A stretch of DNA of 64,000 bases, taken from NCBI GenBank assembly GCA_038503035.1, contig JAVSML010024323.1:392900-456899 (forward strand), given 5' to 3'. The first letter of the stretch is position 1. Each line of letters opens with the position of its first letter. This document shows positions 10,946 through 22,800 of this stretch, one piece after another. Both the position numbers and the translations under genes were made by a program. A model generated the notes under the pieces. That model did no database searches, was not told where the DNA came from, and worked only from the letters and a program-made list of their open reading frames with translations. The DNA comes from Crocodylus rhombifer. Lineage: Eukaryota; Chordata; Crocodylia; Crocodylidae.

Positions 10946-12414
10946 AGGCCTTAGGGATACTATTGTGCAGTAGTGAGTGTCACTTACCCACTTGAATTTT
11001 AGTTACCTGGGAAAGAAATAGAAAGGATTTTCCTGATTGTTAAGGTTGTTTCTCCAAGATTTTCTAGTTGGAATTAGAGATGAAGTAGCCATCCCTTTTT
11101 CCAAAAAGTAGCATAACTAATGGTAGGTGAGGGGCAGCTGCCTCAGCCAAATTAGGAGGGGCACCAGAATCATCCCCCACCCTTACAGAGTCCATGCCCA
11201 AGCAGAAACTTTTAAACAGTTCCAGCTGCTGTTGCTATCAGACCAACACAGCTGGGGCAGCAGGGCATGCATGTCAGCAGCAACTCAGCTGGGACTACTT
11301 AGTTCCCAGCTAGGTAAGGCTACTGCCTTCAACCCTGCTCTTGGACCCACACCCCCTGCATCCCTCCACTCTCAAAACCTGCTTTCTCTCCTCTCCCCTT
11401 CCCTTCCTTTCCCCCCTTCCCCTCCCCACTTCCCCTCCCACTTTCAGAATTCATGTGCCACCCTCCCCACACACACTCTCCCAGAGGCACTGCTCAGCTT
11501 GTTATACCACTGCCTACAGACCACCAGCACAAAGACATCACAGAATCTGGAGCTTTATGTTTTAATTAAAGCAGGAAACTAGAATTTACAAGTTCTGTAT
11601 TTTGTGGTGGAAAACATTGCATTGAAACTTTTTAGACAATTTTATTTAACAGAAAGAAAAATTGCTAAAAGTTTCTGCATTCCATGGAAAATGTTCATTT
11701 TCCATCCTTCCCAAAATAAAATAAAATAAAATAACACTGATGACTCAGCGATGAGGAAGGGAGAGCATGGTATATAATGGGAAACATAGGCCAGATGGAA
11801 AACACATACTGTACAAAGCTACACAAATTTTAAATCCCATCTGATGTTAAAGAAGCATTTGAGATTCAATTATTTTCAGTTTAAAGCCAAATAGTTTTGG
11901 CCAAATTTTTCTACTTTGAACTTCTCATTGAGAAATCCAAAGTTTCTGTGAGATAAAAAACAGATTTTGCAACGAATTTTATGTGCAACCTATATCAAGT
12001 TAATTTTTGGGGCCTTAATTTTGCCATCTATAGATTACAGACGTACAGAGAAGTAATGAAATTTACCTAATTAGGTTAAGGGATTTGATATCCTTCCATC
12101 CTTTCTTTCTCGTGTCCTTGTCCTTCTAAAAAGGTATTTAGCAGAATTTGCAGATTTGCTGGACTATGACATGGCCATGCTGTGAGCACTTCTGCTGTGG
12201 CCTTGAACATGCTATCTCTGAACTGTCAAATGTGCACCTTAGTGCCCACAGTGCCTTGGACTTCATATCCTTCCATAAAGGACTATGGTGTGCAGTTATC
12301 TCATTACTTACCCCATACTGTGATTTTTTTTCTTCTTACAGGAACGTATTGGATTTTATTAAAAAGCATCTTATTTCATATTCTAATCTGGTACTGTTGA
12401 TTCTTTACAGAGAT
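10946..12414. other. Non-coding DNA with a C-rich patch at 11340-11450
   Basis: No gene was recognised. 11130-11530 is GC-rich and contains a pyrimidine tract of C/T runs around 11390-11440; it could be the inside of an unidentified repeat. A short (AAAAT)n run lies near 11716-11740. Open frames here are low-complexity. Confidence 0.5.
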
Positions 12415-12988
12415 ATAGAATAATAGAATCATTGAAAATTAGGGTTGGAAGGGACCTCAGGGGGTCATCTAATCCAACCCTATACTCAAAGCAGGACTAT
12501 TCCCAACCAGATCATCCCACCCAAAGCTTTATCTAGCTGGGTCTTGGAAACTACCAAGTATAGAGACTTCACCACCTCTCTGGGTAACTTAGTCCAGTGT
12601 TTTACTACCCTCCTAGTGAGAAAATTCTTCCTAATATCTAACTGGAACCTCCCTTGCTGTAACTTTGAGACCATTGCTTCTTGTTCTGTCATCTGCCATC
12701 ACTGAGAACAGTTTAGCTGCATCCTGTCTTGAACCCACCTTCAGGTAGTTAAAAGTTGCTATTAAATCCCCCCTCAGTCTTTTCTTCTGTAGACTAAATA
12801 TACGCAGTCCCTCAGCCTGCCCTCATAAATCATGTGCCCCAGCCCCCTCATCATTTTTGTTGCTCTCCATTGGACTTGCTCCAATTTGTCCACATCCTTC
12901 CGTAGGGGGGGCCCAAAAGTGAACACAGTACTCCAGATGTGGTCTCACCAGTGCTGAATGGAGGAGAATTATCACTTCCTTCCCCCTA
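12415..12988 (-). mobile_element. CR1 LINE copy C, 5'-truncated
   Basis: The plus-strand text starts with the reversed terminal microsatellite 'atagaataatagaatca' and the 3' end 'gggttggaagggacctcagg'. It then runs through the ORF2 C terminus (minus-strand [18 protein letters not shown]) to a break near 12988. Several frameshifts are present. It belongs to a subfamily related to copy N (58858-59451), which also carries RRVVKHW. Copy D lies immediately beyond its 5' end in the opposite orientation. Confidence 0.8.
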
Positions 12989-12994
12989 CATACA

Positions 12995-13704
12995 TACAGG
13001 CACGGCAATGCCAAACTGGCCAGCACCATGAATGAAAGGGACCTGGGGGAAATAATAGACCACAGTATGAATATGAGCTGGCAGTGTGATGCCATAGCCA
13101 ACAGGGCAAATAATACCCTGGCATGCATCAATCGATGTATCTCCAACAAAACTAGGGAAGTGATTCTTCCACTCTACTTGGTCCTGGTGAAACTGCAGCT
13201 GGAGTACTGCGTCCAGTATTGGGTGCTGCACTTCAACAAGGATGTGGTAAAGTTCAAGAGAGTCTAGAGAAGGGCCATCCATATGATCAGAGACTTGCAT
13301 GGGAAGCCATAGAAAGAAAGGCTGAGGGACCTGGGACTCTTCAGCCTGAAAATGAGGAGGCTGAGAGGGGACTTGACAGCTGCTTACCACTACATCAGGG
13401 GTGTACATCAAGGGCTTGGTGAACCAGGGTGCCCTTGAGGATAATCAGGAGTAAAGGCCATAAACTCCTGGAAGACCGTTTCAGGCTCAACATTAGGAAA
13501 AACTTCTTCACAGCCAGGGTGTCCAGACTGTGGAATAGGCTCCCTCCAGAGGTGGTACAATTGCCTACCTTGGAAATCTTCAAGAGAAGCGTGGACAGTC
13601 ACCTTGCTGGGATCACCTGAACCCAGTTGTATTTCTTGCCTGGTGCAGGGGGCTGGATCCAATGATCTGACGTTCCTTCCACCCTTGCTATCTATGAATC
13701 TCTG
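12995..13704 (+). mobile_element. CR1 LINE copy D, 5'-truncated, head-to-head with copy C
   Basis: The plus strand encodes [18 protein letters not shown] (13028 on), [18 protein letters not shown], the LEYCVQYWV block and FRLNIRKNFFTARVSRLWN, then ends near 13615. A 3' untranslated end ('gggggctggatccaatgat') and a weak (ATCTATGA)n tail to about 13704 follow. A stop within 'FKRV' at 13265 and other changes break the frame. It is nearly identical to the reverse complement of 8654-9270: parallel 122-codon stretches differ at only about four codons. About six unexplained bases lie between this copy and copy C. Confidence 0.85.
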
Positions 13705-14245
13705 ACACTAGAAAATGACATCCTTTCCAAACCTGTTCAGTTCAGGGGAACTGTGAGCACTGTTGTACTTGCAGAATTTTCCTTCAGGAAGTTCTCAAAC
13801 TATTGCTACTACTACTGCAACTACAACTAGTGATGGACCTAGTAGCGCCGTTTATTAAGGTTGTTTGACACTTCTCATTTTAAGAATATATTTCCAATTC
13901 CTTTAGAAAATGTGGCCAACCTTTAATTGTTTGGGCTGAAACTTTTCACACTAGATATATGCCTCAAGTTGATTTTTTTGGAAACCTTCAGAATGGTTTA
14001 GCAGTTTCCAGGGATATGACTTGAGAGAAAGAGATCATATCTTTGTTGATAATAATTTTAAAAAATCAGACTTTTTTTTGAGCAGCTCTTGTGAGCAGAT
14101 GAAATTTGGGTGAGTGAGCTCTTGTGTCTTTTGCCATGAACATCAGTCCAGGTATGGTGAAACCTTTGAAAATAATGCTACTTGAATGATAGTAAGAATG
14201 CTTATATTAATTTAACTAGCTGATATATTAGTATTTGATTGCTGA

Positions 14246-14331
14246 GCAGTAGTTACATAGTAGTTACATAATAATTGCATAGTAGTTATGTAGTAGTTAC
14301 ATGGTGACAGTAGTTACATAGACAGTCTGGA
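14246..14331. repeat. Degenerate tandem repeat of TAGTTACATAG-type units
   Basis: About seven imperfect 10-12 base units, with core agttacatag or variants such as ataattgcat and agttatgtag, follow one another. This is a short diverged minisatellite with no coding meaning. Confidence 0.75.
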
Positions 14332-15096
14332 ATGGTTCATCAGATAGCTGCCAGTTTAAAGACTTTAGGGTAAGAGATAGCAGAAACTGGTCTATCTAGA
14401 GACAGAAGAATGTTAAAGAAATGTAAGGTACCAGACAGAATCACATATCAAAGGTTCACTTTTCAGAGTCCTTAACAATGGCAAAAAAACAAAGATAAAA
14501 ATATATAACTCAACTGATTTATTGTAGCAAGGTGAAACAAACTACAAAATTTTATAATTTCCCACTAATTTAATTTGAAAGATCCATGAGAAGAGTTTCT
14601 AGGGCCATAGGCTTCCTCAAATGGATGGGGGTCAGAAGCACGCGACAGTTTCGTTTCATGAAACACTGAATATGATGGTCTCTTGGTGAATCTTTCTGGA
14701 ATACTATAAGAAGGAAAAACCAACAAACACTGGATGAAACCATTAGCTAATATAAATATTTATGCCAGTTTATGACAGCTTGGGATCAGGTTGTAAAGAT
14801 TTCTTTCTGATGTTTAATACAATGAAAGCTCAGGCCAGGGTTTAGTATTCTTCCATGTTTTAAGACAAAATTAATAACACTGAAATTCAGTGATATTTCT
14901 TCTCCTTGCATGGATTGCTTCTATTGAATGTGGTTTCTGTACATTTCCAAAGAATTCCCTGGAGGACTGGCACTTGAAGGTTATGGCTACAAATTGAACA
15001 ATGAAGCAGGTCATCATGTCCTAAGAAATCAGGTCATTCAGCTGTATTTCATGTTATCATTTTAACATGGGGGTTGGGGGAGCTCACGTGATTACA

Positions 15097-15121
15097 AAAC
15101 AGCTCTTTGGAAGAGCTGTTT
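15097..15121. repeat. Perfect 11-bp hairpin
   Basis: AAACAGCTCTT (15097-15107), a TGG loop, then AAGAGCTGTTT (15111-15121). It could form a tight stem-loop, but there is no context for a terminator or RNA gene in vertebrate DNA. Confidence 0.8.
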
Positions 15122-18100
15122 GGAGAACCTACAGCAACAGCAAATACTTTCAATGTATAGCCTAGCTTATCTTCAGCAAACAGTACAATTATAGTTTATG
15201 TCCGCTGATCCTTTCCATTTATGTAAAAGAGTGTTTATCAGACAAACAAAGATCTTATGTAAGTCCTGCATTAGTATTAAGGATTTATTTTAGGGAAGCT
15301 CAAGTATTGTTTATTTTCAAGAATAGTGAGATGATTTCTATAGAGAATATTTTATCAGTGCAGATATGTGTGTTATATTTAGTTACTATAGAATTTACAG
15401 GTGCCCAAAGTTTGGGATAGCTATGTAGCCACTATCTATAAACTGGAAGAAAATGTATCAATAGAGAGAAGAATTCTTTCAATGTCTATAAACAGTCAGG
15501 ATAAGATTTCTCTCTCTCCAAACTGACAAAGGGATGCTACTTTTTCACTGAAGTTACTAATGCTTTCCAAGATGGTGCTAAACCTACTTTCTGGTGTAAA
15601 TGATGGACTTCACCTGGCATAAACTGAAGACAATGGAGTTACAGCAGTCTGGCCCTTTATTTTTATTATGTGACCTCTAGCTAGACTGCTGTGTAGATGG
15701 TGATAACCTGGCAGAGAAAAAATTAGATAGATTATGAAGGGGATTTTCTTAGGGAGGCCAATGTTGTGGTTGTTTCTGTGTACTCTGAGAAAGCAAAGCT
15801 GCTCAGAAATGAAGTTGTGATCTGCTGACAAGTAGAAACAGACGGAAATCAGAGAGCTCTTCAAAACATTTAAGAACTTAATTAAAGCCAGGCACTTTCA
15901 AAAGCTTTCACAGGTCTATTGCAAAACCCTGTACCTGGTCCTGTGTCTACTGACATTTTTTTCCATTTCTTGTTATATGAATTGTCAAGTCAGAGACAGC
16001 CTTAAACTGTGCCTCTCTTGTCGCCATGTCGAGTGCTCCTGGGAGACGGGCAAGGCTGAGAGCTGCTGCCATATCTGTAGAATGATAAGAGCAGTGATTG
16101 AGTGGAATAGTACAGTATCCAATTCAGCATCCAATTTAGTGCACCTGAAACTAAGATTAAGCAGTGTTTGCCAGGTTACATGGGAAGTAATCCAAAGCCA
16201 AAACAGCCAATGGAAAGACTCCCAAAGACTTGGGGTGTTGTGTCTCTCCTCAGATGCTATTTATACCATTATTGAATGAAATATTAACAAATTAAATGTT
16301 TTTTATTATATGTTTCCCTTCTGACCAATTCCTGTTGCAGCCACAGGGAATTCTGTGACTGCAAACCACTGGAGTAATAGTTCACAAAAATGGGAAAAAG
16401 AGTGGAGCTGAGTCTATAAAACAAGCTTACATTTATAATGTAACCCATACTGTGAAATAATTTCAAAACACTTAAATAAGCTGAACACAGTGACACATAG
16501 TTATACAATATTTCTTTCCAGTGCATTAAATCTGTTGTCATTATTAAACAATTGTCAAATACAGAACTAAGTGACTCTTTTTAAAATAAAAAAATACATC
16601 ATTGGACTAAAAACACTTTTTGATGTTTTATAAAGTTCAATTAACTTATTTTTCTCTTTTGCCATTATGCAGCTCAGTTGTCTTACCTGTTCCAGGGACT
16701 CAAAAACAGTCCCCTGCTCCCAACAGTTCCAATGCCACCACAGCATTGTTTGCCTACCCCAGCTGTTGTATAGTAGTGCTGTGTTGCTGCCTGCAATGGG
16801 CTGCTGCAGCAAGAGCAATGCTTTTTCTGCCATGGTATAGATCCTGCAGGGGTAGGGAGTGATTCTTGTACACGTCCTAAGTCAGTACCTGGGGCTAGTG
16901 CCCTGCCTGGTCATCCCCATGTTACATTACTGTTTAGTAGAACCAAACCTTTTCAAGTTAGCCACTTATCATAAGCCCAAATCCTCAACTGCTATAAATC
17001 ATTCATCCTCCATTGAACTCAGAGGAACTAGGCTTAGGCTGGGTTACCCCAGCTAAAGATACTTTCTTGTTTACCTTTTTGTAATTGTACACTGATTACA
17101 AATGTCCATTTCCCCTGCACTTTGAGCTTTTTGTATGCCATTTGCTTTGATGCAACATAGTTGTTTACTGCGCCATTCCTAAGCATTCAGAACTTGTACT
17201 GTTCACAGGATGCAGAAGTGGTTGTAGAGTGCTAACTCAGGTGGCATTTGACACTGAGACCCCCATCCATCTCAACAATCTTTCCTTTTTTAAAGCCTTT
17301 TTCCCTACAGGAGTTTGACAGAACTATAGTTGGAGCTGTACAGAATACCACCCCCCTCAACTGTGACTGTGAAATTCTAGCCCCAACTCTTAATAAAAAA
17401 GGTGCAGAAAAACCATATGTAGAGCCTCATGACAGTCTTTGTAATGTCACAACCACTCTAGTCAGACCATTTGGAAGATACATCATCTAGATAAGAATTA
17501 ACAGAAGGGTCGATCACAGAAATTTTACCAAAACTACCACCTTTTTATTAAACCCAGGGGAAATTTTAAAATCACCCCAGTATTCTGATGGCTTCAGAGA
17601 GCCTGTTTTCTCTGGCTAAAACATACTTGAATGTAACATAAAAGAGACCTGGCTTAACCCTAGCATTAAAATATGCAGAGAACTGCCTTAATGGCAGAGC
17701 CAGATAGAAAGAAATGTTTTAACCTTGGCAGACTTCACAGATTCAGAAGTAGTGCCTTTTGATCAATGTCAGGCTAAAAGCAAGCTGCCAGACTGCTGTT
17801 TGCAGGACCAAGCTCCAGATTTTAAATACTTTGGCCTTTTCCAACACTAGCTCTTGTTTAAACATTACTGAACCTTCAAAAATCTGAAGTCTGAGATATT
17901 CATGGAACATCTGGACTGTGCAAGGTACAAACTTTTAAGGGCATTGCAAGATATCCTGCAAGTGGAAAGGGGAGGAAATAAAAGCCTTGAGAGCAGATAT
18001 GTACCCACTGTGGAATGTATAAGCCAGATGCTGATCAATAGCAAACTGCCAAGTGCTGAGCTGAAGAAAAAAATAATGATGCAAAATTATGTGAGAAACC

Positions 18101-18869
18101 TGATATTTATAGAATGTGAGAAAGGGAACATGGACTTACCTAGCTGTTGAACAAGTTACAGCCTAATTTTCAAAAAGAAAGCCATTGAAACCATAAATAT
18201 GCAGTCCAGAAGTTATGCACATGCACAATTTTAGTCACGTGACTAAAAGTGTTACGTTCAATGGGACTATTTTGAAACTTCAGTTTAAACATATGCTCAA
18301 GGTCTGCAAAAGAGCGGGGCCTTCAATGGAAAGTTTGCCATTTTTTGCATTTAAGTGATTGTGTGCATGCAGCAACACGCATACACATGCACATATAACG
18401 TGGTAACACTTAAGAGTCAGACACCTAATGTGTGAACACTTAGAAGAAGCACAGTTTCATGTGGACTAGAAACAGAAATGTTTTTAAAAAATGTAAGAGC
18501 AAAAGAGTAAACCTGTTAATAACAAAGGCTATGCACAGCCATCACATTATCTCTTACATTTTGTTCCTAAACTAGATCTATTAATAATTTTTAGGATAGA
18601 GCTGCTACATTTAGTATCACATTACATTCTTAGACCCAATACTTTTCCCCACAGATCACAAGAGACTGTAAATAAGGCAGGATAGCGCTATGCTAACCAA
18701 CTCTAAAAACAAGCAATAATCTGATAAAGTGTTTATATTAACCAAATATCCAAATTGCCTTGCATGAAGTATCCCATATCAGGGCTAAAATCTAAGGCTG
18801 TAAAGACATCTCCTCTAGCCAGTACTATTGAGATTAACTACCAAAAAAGTGAAAACATTTAGAAAAATT

Positions 18870-19720
18870 CAGTGCCATTCTGGAGAGGCAAATCAGCCAC
18901 GGCATGGCTTGCATAGGGTTTGCTGGCTCAAGCATGATGCTGAGCCATTTGTGGAATTTCTTCCACCAATCAGAAGAGGGTACCCCTCCTTCTCCTGACT
19001 GGTGCAGTTACAATCCAGGGGCAAAGCTCCCAGGAGGAGGGGTCCTGGAAAGGTTTTTGCTGCCCCTAGCTCTGACTGGACCTTTTACAATCCAGGGCAG
19101 AGCCCTGGATGGCAATAAAAGAATAGTATGTTTGGCTGGGAGATCAGACTGGCAAGAGACGAGAAGAATAGTGGAGTCGAAAAAACCTGGGGAGAGCTGC
19201 CCCAGCAGGCGGTAGCCCTAGGCTCCTGCAGACACTACTGGAGGAGCCGCTGCACAGAGCCTCAGCCCTGGAAGCAGGGGGACCCTGCTTGGGCCCTATA
19301 TGGTGCACACCCTGGTGCATGATGCCTTGGCCCTGGGAGCAGTGAGAGACTGCTTGGGCCTCATCAAGGGGCACCTGCCCTAAAGCACTCTTGGAGTGTC
19401 ACCAGTCCCTTTCTTCCCACAGGGGCACTGGGCCTGGGTCCACGAAAGGCAGGCCAACCCCTGCCCCTCACCTCAACCAAAGGCGAGGCTTTGGAGGTGC
19501 CCAGGGCTGAACAACAGCCTATGAAGAAGGAACCCCCTGCAGCATGCTAGAGCAGCAGCCAGGTCTGCATGGGGGAAAAACAAGCCTATTGCATCCCCAC
19601 TCAGGACAACCATGAGATCAGGGAATGGGGGATTTTCAGGGGAGGGGCTGGAGAAAAGGGACCCCCACCCCATTACTTTCAGAGAACTTGGTGAGAGTGT
19701 GCCCTACAAAATGGGGAGCT
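18870..19720 (+). mobile_element. LTR/leader-like GC-rich fragment
   Basis: A GC-rich island in AT-rich DNA. It has two 'caatccaggg' direct repeats (near 19011 and 19091), a TATA-like 'caataaaagaat' near 19110, and a following purine-rich leader with imperfect repeats of 'ggaagcagggggaccctgc' type. This organisation resembles the LTR and untranslated leader of reptilian LTR retrotransposons, as at 60945-61740. No gag, pol or clean LTR ends were found, so the class is an inference. Confidence 0.35.
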
Positions 19721-20044
19721 GCACCTAATATTTCATAACCTGGTTGTACTGTGTGAATTATGTTATATTTTAGCTGGTAAATAATTTTAAGGTTGTTATT
19801 TTTCTATTGGAATCTATTTTTCTAGTTGTTTAATTTGTTGAGTATTATACTGGGAATCTGGTACTTACCTGCTGAAGGCCCACACAGGATTGCCTGGTGG
19901 CTTACCTTAAGGATTTCAGGGTCCTGCGTAAGGGGGCCACTTTCAAAACATACCACACAACCCCATTTCTGAATATAGTTACAAGGATGTGTATGTATAA
20001 GAGTGTACAGTGGTTAATTTTCTCTAATATTATCTATTGCTTTG

Positions 20045-20102
20045 GTGTATGTGTGTGTGTATATATATGTGTGTGTATATATATTATATATGTATGTGTA
20101 TA

Positions 20103-20140
<38 letters not shown>
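20045..20140. repeat. TG/TA microsatellite
   Basis: Mixed (TG)n, (TA)n and TATG units end in an uninterrupted (TG)n run from about 20108 to 20140. The long open frames across it are artefacts of the dinucleotide repeat. Confidence 0.95.
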
Positions 20141-20141
<1 letters not shown>

Positions 20142-20277
20142 CTCTATACAGAATAGACAGATCTGTACCCAAGTCACAGCATCCCTCTCACAGGACTGTT
20201 GCCTGCCCACCTATCCCATCCAACTGAAGATGGGGAACACCTTTGGGTCTACCTGGGTTACAAGTGCAAGGGTTTTT

Positions 20278-20826
20278 GGTTGTAGCCATGTTGGTCTAAG
20301 GACATAGGCAGGCAAGGTTCTTTGGGTTGATGTCATATCTTTTATTAGACCAATTGAGTAGTTGGAAAAAAGTTCTTGGCAAGCTTTCAGGTGGAATCAC
20401 CCTTCTTCAGGCATAGGGAGTCTCTGCTGTTCTGAGTCTTTGAGGAATGAAAGAAGGTAGAAGTGTGACAGGATTTCAGTGAGAATGTAAATTGAGAAAG
20501 CAAGGTATAGCAGGGAAGGCAGGGGGAAAAACGGGGGTGGGGGGAAGCAAAGGTGAGTAAGGGAGACTCTACAGTACTAGTAGTTAAAGGTAGAAAAAAG
20601 GCTGACTATGAAAAAGTAAATAGCTGGAAATTAGGAAGACAAAAGGCAGAAAAGGAAGGGAGGCGGGCTAGAAGGCGGGGGGTGGGAAGAAAAGTGTAAG
20701 AGGTCAGGTCTGGCAGGTATCTGGTGAATCAGATGTCAGGAAGGTTGTAATGTGTCATAAAAACAATGTCTATATTGAGTCCATGATTTTTTGTATCCAA
20801 TAGATTTATGAATTGATGTTTGTAGG
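20278..20826 (-). mobile_element. Penelope-like element 3' end, copy 2
   Basis: It shares the terminal tail with 1358-2035 ('tgtagccatgttggtctaag', 'tcttttattagaccaattg', 'ggcaagctttcaggtgg') and the protein-end region ('atcagatgtcaggaaggtt', 'gtccatgattttttgtatcc'). The copy is truncated within the C-terminal coding region, so no GIY-YIG motif remains. It is separated from the TG microsatellite by about 135 bases. Confidence 0.7.
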
Positions 20827-22109
20827 TGCAAAGGAAACAAAAGATACCTTAATAAAGTATCTAGGAATTCCCCAGACAGAATGGAATCCCCCAAGGCTAA
20901 AATCTTTCCCACAGACTCTTGATTACTACCCATCCCTGGCAGTGATACATCGGCTCCTTCAGGCTGCGTTGCTTGGTGTGTGCTATTGAAGGAGCATGCC
21001 GCATTCTGGTGGTTCCTGGCCTACATAAGTCTTAAGGGACCCATTTAAAGCTGATTTAACCATAGAACAGGCCTGAGGCTGCTCTAAACTATATCATAGT
21101 CTTAAATGCAGTTGGCAGCCCAAGGCCCATGTCTGTCCACCCCATATACACAAAAACTTCAGCCAAGCCAAGTGGAGATCAGAAACACCAGGTGATCTGA
21201 GCCAGTATGGATACTTGGCGAATTTCAGTACTGCTTTAATAAACAATTTACTCAATACATGCTTCCAGATTCTGAGGTGCGTTGTGCATCTCTTGAGAAG
21301 CATTGAATAATCCTAACTGACAGCATAGTTAAAGCAAAGGAGGATATCTATCATAGATGATACCTGCATTGCTGTCAATGAAATGATAACAACAGCTAGG
21401 TGGAATATTCTCAGTGAAACCTCACGATATTCACCTAGTTTGGCTGCCATAAACATATTGCTACTAACAGCATAGACTTACTATGCTCAGTGACCTTTTC
21501 CAGTCTAACTGGTTTCAGTTTCATATGAACATAGATCCAACAAGTTTCTGCAATTCCATAGCAAATTCATGTAAAATTTGTGGTTTCGAATTGACATACT
21601 CAAAATCTGGACAAGTGAAAGTTGTTCTGTATGCCATTCCTTCAGTTTATGAGATTCTTTACATGTGCTACATTCCTCCTTAGAACTTGAACAACCAAGA
21701 AAGCAGCGTATTAAGAATTTGCACATCCTCTACCAGCATGGGGGAGCCAACATCCCTCACATGGGTAATCACTTTGACAGTGTGATAGTCACCTAGGCCT
21801 TCCACCTCCTGACTTACCCTGACAATTAGGTGAGCAGCATTGTGGCCAGGGATTGCCAAGTCTGCATCTGACCAAGACCTGGCCATGTCCATGTCCATGA
21901 TCATGTTGCTGGAGGGCAAATCTGGGAGAGATGGTAGAGACTTTGCCTCACTGAGGAGCCAAGCCTGCAATCCATATAACACTTCAGGAAATGCAGTGGC
22001 TGTTGCTAGACATGGTGTAAGGAGTGGCAGGGGCTGGTGGTCTTGCTGCTCCCACCTCCAGCTGCCCATCACATAACCTCCCTCTCGCACCCTACATCAG
22101 GACCTGCTT
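20827..22109. other. Mostly unrecognised DNA upstream of the R2-like remnant
   Basis: No gene is supported. 21730-22109 becomes GC-richer and may be a further decayed part of the R2-like element that follows, but I could not align it to any R2 domain. Confidence 0.4.
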
Positions 22110-22800
22110 GGAGAGGTTTTTTAAGGTCATGCAGCCTAGAGTACAGCCATGCAGGCCACGTGTGTCAGCAACTTGAAGGTGAAATCTGACCAGGACAAGG
22201 TTTTCAAGATCACCTCAGAGTGGGAAACTAGCAAGCACTTCATATCTTGAGGAAACTTGACATGGTTTATCCATCGGACCCACCTCAACTGCCTGCCACT
22301 CAACAGCACCATCCACTAGGAAACCATGGCAAGAGATGATGAAGGTGCAGCTGTGAAAGCAAGACTCTGCCCCATGTCCTGTGTGGCTGCAGGCCCCATA
22401 CCAGAGCCTAGCAGCTCTACCACAATGCCATCTAGAACTGGCTGGTGAAAGCCATCTCAGAGATATTGGGATGATAGTGGTGAACCAAGCCATCCCTGGC
22501 TGACAGCCAGCTGTACACAGATGTTGCCCAGATGAATGAAGACAAGAAATGGGCCCTGGTGATCGACGTGACCATTCCCTTTGAGAACTGGTGGCAAGCT
22601 TTTGCCAAAGCCTGGGAGCAAAAGCACTTAGAGCAAGGCACCCCAACAGTGAAAGCATGTCCTGCATGCCTACAGAAGTACCCTGCTGCTGTGCTATGAT
22701 GACAAGGTCGGACACCATCTGATAGTCCAGGGTCATCGCCATAGAACACATCATGAGCCATTGTCAGTATGAAGAGTACTGTGTGCAGAGTCCTATATCT
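22110..22800 (+). pseudogene. R2-like LINE pol, C-terminal zinc knuckle and REL-endonuclease region (decayed)
   Basis: The plus strand, read with frame changes, gives a Cys/His-rich stretch (ETLPHVLCGC...H) near 22365-22395. It is followed by VNQAIPG, SQLYTDV and ALVIDVTIPFENWWQAF (about 22500-22600), then near 22705-22780 SDTI...SRVIAIEHIMSH. These are, in order, the zinc knuckle, the restriction-like endonuclease core with its PD...D type arrangement, and the tail of R2-clade LINE proteins. R2-clade elements use one protein with RT and REL nuclease to insert at a specific site, classically in 28S rRNA genes. Several stops and shifts, and the absence of a recognisable RT, make this an old 5'-truncated relic. 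The clade call is from memory of the motif order. Confidence 0.65.

Larger units (their letters stand above)
13705..18869. other. Non-coding DNA, no gene seen
   Basis: A long AT-rich stretch. Open frames at 15977-16279, 16567-16862, 17248-17490 and 17902-18150 were read and resemble no protein family I know. Two small structured sites (14246-14331 and 15097-15121) are listed separately. Confidence 0.55.

Noticed and set aside
15097..15121. Hairpin considered as a terminator or small RNA
   Set aside because: No U-tract, no flanking gene, and intrinsic terminators do not apply to vertebrate DNA; listed only as a repeat.
17248..17490. 80-codon frame with several Cys and Asn-Thr-Thr sites
   Set aside because: No family recognised and no signal or splice context.
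17902..18150. 82-codon frame with a somewhat protein-like composition
   Set aside because: I looked for a known domain and found none. No neighbouring exon-like sequence; kept out as chance.
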